Made by a program: the position numbers and the translations under genes. Source: Meconema thalassinum (Eukaryota; Arthropoda; Insecta; Orthoptera; Tettigoniidae). From it: DNA of 64,000 nucleotides. The DNA is taken from positions 467,010,693 through 467,074,692 of the forward strand of contig OX336392.1 in assembly GCA_946902985.2 (NCBI GenBank), read 5' to 3'. This document shows positions 32,595-43,336 of the stretch, one piece after another (within the stretch, counting starts at the first letter, position 1; each line of letters begins with the position of its first letter). Under the pieces are notes generated by a model. That model did no database searches. It was not told where the DNA came from and worked only from the letters and a program-made list of their open reading frames with translations.

Positions 32595-33316
32595 TTCAAC
32601 AAAAATTATGTTAAATGGTCCGGCTAAGCTCAAACAATTTACAGCGTTTCGCCCCAGTGTACCATTGGGCGCCCCAGTGTACCATTGGGCGCCCCAGTCG
32701 GCACGGCACACCTCACCAAGACGCTGTTTAGTGCTCACTGAGTAGGCCAATGCAAGACACCCAATACCCATTATAAAATGTAGTATCTACGTCACGAGCA
32801 ATTGAGGTGTGCCGTGCCGACTGGGGAGCCCAATGGTACACAGGGGCGAAACGCTGTAAATTGTTTGAGCTTAGCCGGACCATTTAACATAATTTTTGTT
32901 GAATAATTCTCAGCTCAACGGACCATAACAACATGTTTCTCATTTGAGAACATTCATTCGACATATCGATTGCCAAGGTAAGGTTTGTATTTGCTTTGGA
33001 AGGATGTCTTCCGTAGTGCTTTGGCATTGCTCGTGACGTAGATACTACATTTTATAATGTGTATTGGGCGTCTTGCTTTGGCCTACTCAGTGAGCACTAA
33101 ACAGCGTCTTGGTGAGGTGTGCCGTGCAGACTGGGGAGCTCAATGGTACACTGGGGCGAAACGCTGTAAATTGTTTGAGCTTAGCCGGACCATTTAACAT
33201 AATTTTTGTTGAATAATTCTCATCTCAACGGACCATAACAACATGTTTCTCGTTAGAGTACATTTATTCGACATATCGATTGCCAAGGTAAGGTTTGTAT
33301 TTACTTGGAAAAGAGT
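32595..33316. repeat. Fold-back repeat: inverted arms plus a ~310-bp direct repeat
   Basis: The arm 32595-32802 is the reverse complement of 33026-33213, with a 20-bp tandem duplication (CGCCCCAGTGTACCATTGGG) in the left arm. In addition 32804-33005 is repeated in direct orientation at 33114-33316. The structure amounts to ~310-bp monomers, with one in inverted orientation. It has no coding capacity and is not assigned to a known family. Confidence 0.85.
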
Positions 33317-33585
33317 GGGTATCTTTCCCTTTGTCTTATATCGGACAATAATAATGTATACAAAGGCATGTTTCAGCACATACAGTAAGTGGAGGTTCTT
33401 TGAAAACCAGTATAAAGAATCCAGCCAAAAATGACAGGAACTTATTTTTGCTGTTTGACTCTGTCCACCTACTCAAATGCATTCGCAATAATTGGCTGAA
33501 TTCCCAAGACCAGGTTCTTAACATCCCAGACATCGGTGATCAGCTGTCAGCAGTAAATTAGATTCAAAATACTCACAAAATGCGC
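33317..33585. other. Unassigned spacer
   Basis: Short chance ORFs only. Near 33568 a stretch 'aaaatactcacaaaatg' resembles a unit of the ~30-bp arrays. Confidence 0.35.
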
Positions 33586-33790
33586 GGCTTCGGTGGCGTA
33601 GTTGGTAGCATGCTGAGCTTCTATGCCCAAGATAGCGGGTTCAAACCCGGCCGAAGCCGTCGGATTTTTTAAGAGCGTTAAAAATCCCTCAGTATGCCTT
33701 CCTTCGGAGGGGAAGTAAAGCCGGCGGTCCCATGTCATAGATTTATGGCATGTTAAAGATCTTTCCACTAATTACACCTGTGTGAAACTA
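33586..33790 (+). mobile_element. tRNA-derived SINE, family S4, with intact tRNA-like head
   Basis: The 73-nt head (33586-33658) starts GGCTTCGG and ends CCGAAGCC, a perfect acceptor-like stem. It has an A box TGGCGTAGTTGGTAGCATGC and a B box GGGTTCAAACC. The non-tRNA body contains TATGGCATGTTAAAGATC, shared in form with the SINE at 12005-12374. The presence of this body shows it is a SINE, not a tRNA gene. The 3' end is not defined. Confidence 0.78.
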
Positions 33791-33966
33791 AATTGGATAG
33801 GTTAAGAATGTAAACAACGCTCTTAGGTTGCTACGTTCGTTGCCAAGAGCCGACTGCGGTGGCGTCTAGTAGCTAGTTCTGAACTAGGCCTAGTAGTCGT
33901 TGACGGTGGCGTTTGGCGGCAAAAGTAGGAACTATTTGAAAATTCAAAGTTGCAGTCTCTACTTGA

Positions 33967-34108
33967 ATTAAAAAACAGATACACACACTAATCCAGTCAT
34001 CACAATTAACACCGGTTATCAGACAGATTCTACACACACCCAAAGTACACGGGGCTACATGACCGCGTTGTCGCAGCCCCTAAACTAAGGAACCAACCAA
34101 CCAACCAA
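33967..34108 (+). mobile_element. SINE family S3, 3' fragment with (AACC)n tail
   Basis: It matches the S3 3' part (for example GGTTATCAGACAGATTC and GGGGCTACATGACC) and ends in repeated AACC at 34090-34108. Confidence 0.65.
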
Positions 34109-34137
34109 GCTGAATTGCAAAGTCAACCAGGTGATGA

Positions 34138-36958
34138 ATGTTCAGCAACACGTATGTATTACACCCAAGCAACTTATTTGAAGAAAATCCTTTCAGTGAA
34201 GCAGCTGTGGAAGCAGGAAACAAGCTCATTTCTTCTATAAGGGAGACAAAAAGAGATCAGTGGATAAAAACTATTGAAAACTTGGATCTGAAAAAAGACA
34301 GTCATAAAGCATGGAGACTTCTGAGACGTCTAAGCAATGACCCAACTAAGACCACTGCACATCATAATATCACTGCCAATCAAATAGCACATCAGTTACT
34401 GCTGAACGGGAAGGCAACCCACAAATTAAAAAAAAACGAAATTGCAAAGAGAAGAGCAAGAGGAGAGTAATGATCTCGCATCATCATTCAGCATGGAAGA
34501 ATTAGAGAAGGTTATCAAACAGAGCAAAAATGGAAAATCAGCTGGCTTGGATGATATACGGACCGAGCAAATTAAACACTTTGGCTTAATACAAAGAAAT
34601 GGATTCTCCAACTTTTCAACAACTGTGTGAGCAAAAGCCAAATTCCAAAGATATGGAGGAAGAGCCGAGTGATCGCTTTGCTGAAACCTGGCAAAGAAGG
34701 AAATAATCCAAAGAATTTTAGACCAGTTGCACTACTATGTCAACTCTACAAACTGCTGGAAAGATTGATTTTAAATCGCCTATCACCTGTAATTGACCCC
34801 TTACTTAGTCCTCAGCAATCTGGATTTCGCCCTGGTAAAAGCTGTACTGGACAACTGCTAAATCTCACACAGTTCATAGAAGATGGGTTTGAAGCTCGTA
34901 AGGTAACAGGAGTGGTATTTGTCGACTTATCAGCAGCGTATGATACTGTCAACCATCAGCTACTACTAGTCAGGGTCTACAACCTCACCAAGGATTTTAG
35001 CCTAACCAGGCTCATCGCCACTCTTTTGCAAAATCACAGGTTCTTCGTCGACTTTCAAGGACAGCGTAGTCGATGGAGACTACAGATGATGATGATGATA
35101 ATTGTTGTTTTAAGGGGCCTAACATCTAGGCTATCGGCCCCTGATGGTTTGGGTGATCGTGAAGATGAAAATGAAAAGCGAACTTAAAACTAAAACTAAC
35201 TACTAACCTACATACTAGAAGAAGAAATGGAAAACTAAAGGAGAATAAGGCAAATAAAGGACAGGAAGAAAAGAAATGCCCTCAACCCTCGAAGAAGGCG
35301 GATTGAGGTACTGGGAAGGAAGGAGAGCCATGAAAGGCAGATAGGAAAGTGAAAGAGGAGAGGGTCCGCCCCAAAGGTAAGGGACAAAAAGGGAAAACGG
35401 ACCCGGCTCAGGAATCCCTCGGGGTCGCCAACTCCCGAACTCACCAGCCGTGAGCCCCTGAGGGTGTAGCATTATCTAGGGTGCACCAAAAGTGGTGGGG
35501 CTACATACACCCGGCCTCCTAGAGGGCCTTAAGCAGAAGGCAGGAGATAACATGAAAAGAAAAAGAAGGCTGACCCCTCGCAGAAGGAGGGTATCAGAAA
35601 AGATGAGACAAGGGCCAATTAAGGCGGGAAAGGAAGTGACTCCCTAGGCCTCGGATACCCTAATACCGTCGGGGTCGGAAGAGAACAAGAGTTGACCAAG
35701 TGAGGTCGACAGGAAAGAAGACAGAGAGGAGCCCGGCACAAGTAAGTGGAAGCAATGCCGGACTCAGCTGGGGCCCCGTGGTCGCCAACCCACGTCCCAC
35801 TAGAAGTGAGCCCCTGAGGGGCGATGGAGACTACAGAAAAACGGCCTCCCGCAAGGAAGTGTACTGGCTCCAATCCTGTTCAATATATACACAAACGACC
35901 AACCTGTAGCCCCGAACATCAGAAGTTTCCTGTATGCTGATGACCTTGCTCTAGCCACTCAGAACGCAGATTTTGAATCAGTGGAGAACACCCTCACGAA
36001 TGCCCTTAAAGATCTTTCCAGATTCTACAACACAAACCAGCTTAAGCCAAACCCCTCAAAGACACAAGTGTGTGCTTTTCATTTGAGAAATAGGGAAGCT
36101 ACTCGCAAGTTAAAGATCGTATGGTCTGGGGTCGAACTGGAACACTGTGAAACTCCAAAATATCTAGGAGTGACACTTGACAGATCTCTTACTTTCAAGA
36201 AGCACTGCATGAACTCCAAGTCGAAAGCTTCTTCCAGGAACAATCTCCTACGCAAACTGGCTGGATTACAGTGGGGTAGTCAACCTGAAACGATCCGAAC
36301 TTCAGCAATGGCACTATGCTATTCTGCAGCAGAGTATGCTTCTCCTGTTTGGTATAATTCAACACATGCCAAACAGGTGGATGTAGCTCTCAACGATACC
36401 TGCAGGATAATAACAGGTTGCTTGAAATCAACTCCAGTCGAATGGCTTTATCTCCTCGCAGGAATAGCACCACCCCCTGTTCGAAGAGAAATAGCTGCGA
36501 ACAAGGAACGAAATACAGTGGAGCATGAAAGAACTCATCCTCTATATGGACACGAACCGCAGCCGCAACGACTGAAGTCGAGGAAGAGTTTCCTTAGAAT
36601 ATCAAAGGAACTTAGAACCACTGCTGAAAAAGCTAGGTTGCAAATGTGGAGGGCTACGAACAACCTTCTCCCTGGTTGGGAAAATGTTTCCGAAACTCGA
36701 CCTCCTGGCTATGACGAGGAATGGACGACTTGGAAGTCCCTGAATAGACTGCGCTCTAGAGTAGGCAGATCAAAGGTTAATATGGCAAGATGGGGTTACA
36801 TTGACCAGGATGATATTCAATGTGATTGTGGAGAAGACCACACTGTTCAGCATATGACTGAGTGTCAACTGTGTCCAGCATCCTGCACGGAAGAAGATCT
36901 TCGTCGGGAAACACACAGTGCACTGGAAGTGGCCAAGTTTTGGGCAAAGATAATATAA
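34138..36958 (+). pseudogene. LINE reverse transcriptase pseudogene
   Basis: Frame segments are 34138-34470, about 34440-34600, 34600-35085 and, after the insertion, 35837-36958. Frameshifts lie near 34440 and 34595. Recognisable parts are a SKNGKSAGLDDIRTEQIKH block, RVIALLKPGKEGNNPKNFRP, QSGFRPGKSC, VVFVDLSAAYDTVNH (first catalytic Asp), NGLPQGSVLAP just after the insertion and FLYADDLALAT (catalytic YADD). A C-terminal CDCGEDHTVQHMTEC zinc motif follows. The reading frame on the two sides of the insertion rejoins at the duplicated site, so the insertion is clean. The frameshifts alone already disable the gene. Confidence 0.88.
35086..35821 (-). mobile_element. Short dimeric tail-sharing element inside the LINE
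   Basis: It carries the (ATC)n tail and stem-loop at 35086-35150 (loop in the form CTAGAT read on the minus strand; one base differs in this copy), both AGGGGCTCAC starts, and a head at 35821. The flanks carry CGATGGAGACTACAG at 35071-35085 and 35822-35836, a perfect 15-bp TSD. It interrupts an RT reading frame, which proves insertion polarity and exact ends. Confidence 0.95.
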
Positions 36959-37022
36959 TAACTGTGTTATATATTTACAATGTATGTTTCTGATACGAGA
37001 ATAATAATAAAACACCCAAGAA

Positions 37023-37483
37023 GCAAGATTGCTAGACCTGATCAACTTGTATGAATCAGAGAAGAAATCTCTTCTTAAAGAAGCTCCTGCAATCACAAGT
37101 AAAGCCCTATTCCCCACTTCCTTTGAAAAGCAGAGTGTGCCTATAGCACTAAATGTTTTCGATGTAAGGAACGTTGTAGCTCCAGAAAGAAATTCTCTAT
37201 AAGATCTTTTGCATTTTAGTCGGTGAACCTTATGAGAAATACTTCCTACTGTTGGTTAAACGCCAAAGGGAACTTGTCATGCAGTTGGCAGTTTATCACT
37301 TTGAACTGTACTTTACAGACTTTGATGTTGTCTGTGAATGTGGAATGTCTATGAGAAAATTGTCAGTTAAATGCAGCAAGGTGTTGAGTAACATTTTTCT
37401 CAATAATTACTGCAAAGTGGAGGCTGAAAGACTTAATTTGAAGGGAACGTTTATTCGCAAGTCTTCCACATTAAATAAGTAGG
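37023..37483 (+). pseudogene. Possible P-element/THAP9-like transposase fragment
   Basis: One frame (37023-37202) reads ARLLDLINLYESEKKSLL and KALFPTSFEKQSVPIALNVF. Another (37252-37482) has CECGMSM and VLSNIFLNNYCKVEAERL. From memory these blocks resemble parts of P-element-type transposases in insects. No catalytic residues can be assigned. It is a tentative call; the sequence is fragmentary and out of frame. Confidence 0.35.
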
Positions 37484-37699
37484 CCTCATGTCTAAAACCA
37501 GCAAATTAATGAATTATTCATGTGCATATATTTCTCTACTATAGGTTTATGGTATTTTTTTGTTCTTCAAATTTACATCAATTAACTTACTATCCAGTGT
37601 AGTTTTTATACATTTCAGTTGGTACAGTGCCATTTGATCTCATGAATAGGACTTGCCTTCATGTTTATGGATTTACATGGAAATTATTTCTTGTGTGAA
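37484..37699. other. AT-rich spacer
   Basis: Nothing recognised. Confidence 0.4.
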
Positions 37700-37709
37700 G
37701 GCTACTAGA

Positions 37710-38645
37710 TGATGATGATGATAATTGTTGTTTTAAGGGGCCTAACATCGAGGTTATCGGCCCCTGACGAAATGAAGTGATGAAGATAAAAAACAGCTCA
37801 CTGCTATGGATGAAACGAAAATGGTTTAGATTAAAAAAGACAGTGAGCCGCAACAATTAAGTCTTATGTAGCAGGAAGAATACTTACAAAAAGGAACTCA
37901 GATTGAAACTACTCACCAAATGGGGAGCGGTAATACCTACATAAGGGAATTTCGAACGAAAAGACTCACAAAAGGAATAAATTGAAAAATACGCACAAAA
38001 TGTAGGTTAAGTCCAAAATACATACAAAATGCAACGTACAGTCGAAATACTTACAAAATGCAAGTGAAATCAAAATACTTACAAAATGCAAATGAGATTG
38101 AAAATACGCACAAAATGTAATGTAGATTCAAAATACCCACAAAATGCAATTGAGAATTAACTACTTGAACAAAGCGGGGTAGGTTGAAAACACAAAATGC
38201 AATTGAAATTGCTTACAAAAGGTATGGTAGATTCAAACTTCTCATTTGGATGGACAATACTTACAAAATGCAATTTAGATTGAAAATAATTACAAAATGT
38301 AATTTAGATTCAAAATACCCACAAAATTGCAATTGAGACTTAACTACTTGAACAAAGCGGGTTAGGTTGAAAATACAAAATGCAATTGAAATTCAAAATA
38401 CTCACTAAAGTCCCAGCCTCTATATTGAAAGACTTACTAAAAAGCAATTTTGATTGGCAATCCTTACAAAATGCAAGTGAAGTTGAAAAACACTCACAAA
38501 ATGCAATTTAGATCGAAAAAACGTACAAAATGCAACGTAGATCAAGAATACCTACAAAAGGGTGCGGGAAACTTAAAGAGAAAAGGAAATATAAGGAAAG
38601 GCGGAGAGGAGAGGAGAGGGGGAGAGAGGAGAGGGTCTGCCCCAG
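37710..38645 (-). mobile_element. Array element carrying a longer LINE 3' UTR, 5' truncated
   Basis: Read on the minus strand it runs body remnant, ~30-bp array, then about 130 bp homologous to the LINE 3' UTR (TCCATAGCAGTGAGCTG against LINE TCCATGGCAGTGAGTTG), then the LINE-type stem-loop (loop CTCGAT) and the (ATC)n tail. A 10-bp duplication, GGCTACTAGA, flanks it at 37700-37709 and 38646-38655. It is a chimera between the array body and the LINE tail. Confidence 0.88.
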
Positions 38646-38655
38646 GGCTACTAGA

Positions 38656-39118
38656 ATTTCCTATTCTCAGATGAGCATTATAGACCTTTGTTGTCTACTG
38701 GTATATGAATTAATTTAATTTTATGAACAGAACTAGCCCACATGTTTATGGATTTTTTTTTTGTATTGATTCATTCGGCACAGTGCTATTTAAGTATTTG
38801 AATATGACTAGTTTACATGTTTAGGTATTTACATGGAGGTAAATGTTTGTATGTACAGTTAATTTATATTCTCAGATGTTCATGACAAGGGTTTGTGAGC
38901 CAGATTAGAGGTTAGGTTAGGAGCCCGGTGTAAAGGCAATGGAACAGTAAAAAGGAATTAGAATTTCAACTACCGGTACCATAATTAACAGTAGTTAAGT
39001 GAACAAGGAACTGTCCTTCATACATTTTGCTGAACTATGATAAAATATTTGATGTAGTGTAATGGTGTGATGATTGCTTTGTATAACTTTTATAAAATTC
39101 CTTCGATAGTGTAACACC
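38656..39118. other. Unassigned AT-rich sequence
   Basis: The sequence around 38740-38840 partly repeats words seen at 37640-37680 ('catgtttatggattt'), so a small duplication is possible. No gene. Confidence 0.35.
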
Positions 39119-39124
39119 GGGCAT

Positions 39125-39188
39125 ACCGTGGCCAGGAGCGAACCTGTAAGCTTGGAGTTGGTAACCATTCACCCATCGTGGCTAGCAC
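39125..39188 (-). mobile_element. tRNA-like SINE head, fragment
   Basis: The minus strand has GATGGGTGAATGGTTACC (A-box-like) and AGGTTCGCTCCTGG (B box), as in the family S4 head at 12374. Only this part is recognisable. Confidence 0.55.
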
Positions 39189-41097
39189 AGTGATCGGCAG
39201 GCAAACCGACTACAGGCGAGGAACAGCACACAGCAAGCGCCTGACATCTCGATACTAAAGCATCGAGAGCTCTGATTCACGCTTGCCAGCACTAGCTCGA
39301 GACATCAACCACATGCGCCTGACGTCACATACAGCATCGAGATAGCATTAGGCACGGACTGCATTGGTTGCTTAGACTGGATCGAGAGCTCTGCATCACG
39401 CTTCCCATCACTAGTATTTTCTATTGGATAATATATATGTATAACAGCACGCTTTGATGCAATCTTCAGCGCCTTAGGCTTACATTACAATGTTAGTTTA
39501 AGCTTTAAAGCCCTAAACTAAAAATTCATAAATTTAACCCCCCGCCCCAATGTTTGCGAGGAGTTTTACTCCCCTGGTGTTATATGTATAGTTTCCATTG
39601 CAAAATATATATATGCTTAATATTATAATGTCTGAGTAATTATAAAACATTAAATATAATATAAAACAAAGTCAAAATATCCCACCATTCGAGGAATCGA
39701 ACCCTGGCCAAACAGGCAAGAGTCTGGTCCGTGTGTTCCTAATTGATTTATCATTTTTGATGTAATACTGCCCTCCGGCTGTCATCTTTGTTGGATAAAT
39801 TACGATGGCACTGCTCAAACAAAAAATAACACGTGCACCTTTTTCAGAAATGGAAAATATATCTCCCAAAAGATTTTAAATTATTTTTCACATTTGACAA
39901 ATGAGTTTGATCTGGACATTCAACTATGGTGGGCCAATGTAATTCCCAAACTCGGCAAAAACCTCCACAAAATACATTTGTTTTGTGCCTATATTTAAAT
40001 CTCATGTTTGAAGCTCCCAGTCCTGTTGTCGAGTGTTGCTTAAAGAATACTTACCCAATTAACTTTAACCCATCATTATATAAAGCCTCAATGCGCAAGG
40101 AAGCTCCGTCCACATTGCATCAAAAGTGTGGAAGGTGTTTTAAACTGCCACCTCTTCCAGGGCTCAGGCCTATAGTGCTGGTCTACACTTTCCAAAAACT
40201 CCTAATTATATTCTTTTCAATGCAAAATATGATTAATATAATTTTTACTTTAGTGCTAGTATTTGTTTCAGTCTACAGACCTTCCTTAGCTACACTATGG
40301 TAATCTCCAAAATATTTTACAATAATTGTCTTTGCAAAGACATTTACAGTGTATTTTTTAAATTTATTGCAAATAAAAATGTAAATGACTGTTTCTTAAT
40401 ATAACTTACATATGTCATGAAATAATTTGATGTGTAAGAGATTACTTCCATGTAGCTGAGGAAGGTCTTTAGATCGAGACTTATACTGGCCCCCTGTTCT
40501 GAGCTAATAGTTACATCTCTAGCTACCACACCCTACATCCGAGGCAATCTTTTTTACATATTCTAACCTTGGTCTACCCCAAATGTAAAAATAAATTCAA
40601 TTCAATTTAATATTGGAAAAAATCTTAAATTAAAAATTCAATCGAAATTGTATGTTTTTCAGTCGGTCAACACGATGGGTTATTCCCTAGTCCTGAAAAA
40701 CATCAAATTTCGATTACGAGGGCAAATGGCTTCAAACACCATAATTAACAATTCAATATAGACAAATTATGACATATCAAAGAAATGTGATAAAATCCTA
40801 CGTTCAGTTACTCATGATTACGCTGGTTATATCCTCAAGATCAGGAGCTGCGTGGGCAGGGGTCATCCCTCGTGTGATGGTTCCCTGCACAATACAGAAT
40901 TAAGGACCGGCTACACAACTTCCGCTTATCAAAGCTCACGGACGTGACCTTTTGCACCAGTCCATAAACGCTGGCTTGAGGAGCGGTGATACTCTGTGGC
41001 TCAAATTGTTCGCTCAAACGTCAAAATGACGGCTGGTGTCTGTCCCATATTTCTGTACGTTCAGGGTGGTGTAGTGCAAAAAAAAAATGGTATTATT
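39189..41097. other. Unassigned stretch with minor repeats
   Basis: A ~35-bp motif beginning CATCGAGAGCTCTG occurs at about 39263 and again, diverged, at about 39381. A B-box-like CCAGGGTTCGATTCC lies on the minus strand near 39690-39705, probably a SINE remnant. A 125-codon ORF at 39926-40303 has no recognisable motif. I see no gene. Confidence 0.35.
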
Positions 41098-41445
41098 ATT
41101 ATGATGATAATTGTTGTTTTAAGGGGCCTAATATCGAGGTTATCTGCCCATAATGATCTGGATGATAGCGAAAATGATAATGAAATTGAAACCAGAACAA
41201 AATTATGTGAGACGGAAAAGACGTACAAAGAGAAACTCAGATGGAAACAACTCACAATATGGTCTTACAAAAGGGAATTTAGAACGAAAAGATTCACAAA
41301 AGGAATAGATTGAAAAAGACCCACAAAATGAAGGCTAGATTCAAAATACGTACAAAATGAAATTGAGGTTCAAAATACTGACAAAATGCAATTGAAATTG
41401 AAAATACACAATGCAATTCAGATTGAAATAAGCCCTATCCCAGTT

Positions 41446-43316
41446 TGCGCCGATAAAGGTCTAGTAATAATAATAATGCGCGTCAGAGTAGCAGTGGAAG
41501 AATAAAATCAACAAGGTCGCAAAATGGACAGGGGAAAAGACGTCTTGCTCGACCCGGTGCTGGGCCCAAGGTTTTCGGAGCGAGCAAAAGATGATTTCCA
41601 AAAAACCAAATGCAAACAAATAATTGCTTAATGGAACAATCAAAAGTGCAAAAATGAGATTCCCATAAAATTAATTAAACAAATCCCAGAGGCGTGTTAA
41701 TCGTGCCTTTGTTACGTCACAAAGACAAGATTGACGAAATCGAGATAAGGATAAGGATAAGGAAGGGGAACTTAAATATAAGAAATGAAAAGACAAGGGA
41801 GCTATATTACTTAAAATATAAAAATGTATTAAGGATAAAAGAAAGAGCGTGTACACGAAATAAACATATTATTTAAAACAAAGAAAAAGGCAAGCTATGA
41901 CAAGATCAGTAATACAAAAGAAACCCAATACCAAGAATAAAGAATTCAAAAACTAAAAAAAAAACTAAAAAGCACGACAGAACCTGAGTACCGCTCAACA
42001 ACATGAATCTAACGAAAAGATACAAACTTGAAAGAAAATAAAACGAAACTTACAAAAGTTAGAGAGAAACGACAAACTTGCAAAAAGTCAAAATTCGAAC
42101 TGCTAAGACGCGAAGCTTTTCATGATGTTATTGTAAACATACTTGAGGGATGGGGGAGGAGTGAGGGGAGTAAAACAAAGGGAAGAGAGATTTCACGGAG
42201 GTAGGAAGAAGGGGAAGAAAAGGGGGAATATCATTAAGTTATGTAATACGGCGAAAATCGAAAGAGAGAGAACAAAACAAAAGGAAAATGAGATATACGG
42301 AGATACATTACATTACAATTGACTTGGGACGAAAGAGACCGGTAAAAATCGAAAGCACGCTATAAAAATTAGGCTTATACTCCAACATAATGCCGCAACA
42401 ACACGACATATAAAAAAAGAATAATATGACATCGGAGCTGGAGAAAATCCCAGTTAACCACCGTCACATATATTCTATAAACAAAGGGGACACGTATTAG
42501 TGGGACGTTGGACATAAGTCCCGTTACCTCACACATACTGTCCGCAAACAAAGGTCCAATTGCTACCAATCAAATGAAACATTTGTGGTACAAAGAGACA
42601 CCGACGCAAAAGACGAGCACTAAGGCCCGACAGGAAATATATATAAGCCAAGACGCAGAAACGCAATACTTTCGAATCTTACAGGTATTAACCAAAATAA
42701 TAAAACTGTGAGAAGGGCACATAACAAAAGCAACAAAAAGAACTCCGCCGTATGACATTACGCAAGGTCCCGGAGATCTGGTTCAAGGATTAAAATACTA
42801 ACAATAACATCTTGAAAAGGAAAGAGAATTAAGCAAAAGAAGGAACGTTTAACAAAAACAATTACATTGCGTTAGATAGAAATACATTGAGCCGTACTCA
42901 CATTCCGCTGCGCCATGAGGGTGGGCCTCTGCCCGAATACACACTTTCGCCTTACATCTCGGCGCGTCTAAGACTGACTTAGCTTCTGTCCCCCCAGAGG
43001 GGAGAGAAGCCTCTCAGAAAAATCAAATGCGTAGTTTGGGAGTGGCCCCAAACTCGCGTCAAATATTGTCAGAGCCAATGGCAGAACGAATTGCACAACA
43101 AAATGCAAGGTAGCAACAACACTAGCCAATACGAGAGAACAAGGCAGTATGTAGCCAGGGGTTGCACAACGTTAGACAGAGAGATACATACAGACAAACT
43201 GCGCACTTTTAAACTCTCGAGGCGTAATATAGAGATGTCACAACACATGACAATAATAATAATAATAATCATGATGATAATAATAATAATTACAATAAAT
43301 TCTGAAAAGTGGTTCA
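41446..43316 (-). repeat. 3' LTR of the LARD-like element
   Basis: 1871 bp, terminal TG...CA. By eye it differs from the other LTR at only about three bases (near 41552, 41588 and 42948). It includes an (AAT)n-type run near 43250-43290 that is preserved identically in both copies. The near identity points to a very recent insertion. Confidence 0.93.
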
Positions 43317-43336
43317 AATTCCACCGCTTTCTCTAA
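43317..43336 (-). promoter_or_regulatory. Polypurine-tract-like sequence
   Basis: On the minus strand the bases directly before the 3' LTR read AGAGAAAGCGGTGGAATT, purine-rich and in the position where second-strand priming occurs in LTR elements. Assigned by position and composition. Confidence 0.55.

Larger units (their letters stand above)
34110..37012 (+). mobile_element. CR1/Jockey-type LINE, 5' truncated, split by a short element
   Basis: The sequence carries the C-terminal linker, RT and C-terminal zinc region of a non-LTR retrotransposon and ends with a short (AAT)n tail at 36999-37012. The endonuclease is absent, so the copy is 5' truncated. A 736-bp tail-sharing element interrupts it at 35086-35821 with a 15-bp duplication. 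Confidence 0.85.

Noticed and set aside
33586..33658. Genuine tRNA gene
   Set aside because: It continues into a SINE-type body shared in form with 12005-12374, has a mispaired T stem, and I could not assign a convincing anticodon arm.
41461..43317. Identical small ORFs (60-92 codons) at 41.5-43.3 and 46.5-48.35 kb as a duplicated gene family
   Set aside because: They are the two LTRs of one element; the ORFs are short, not conserved as proteins and explained by the duplication.
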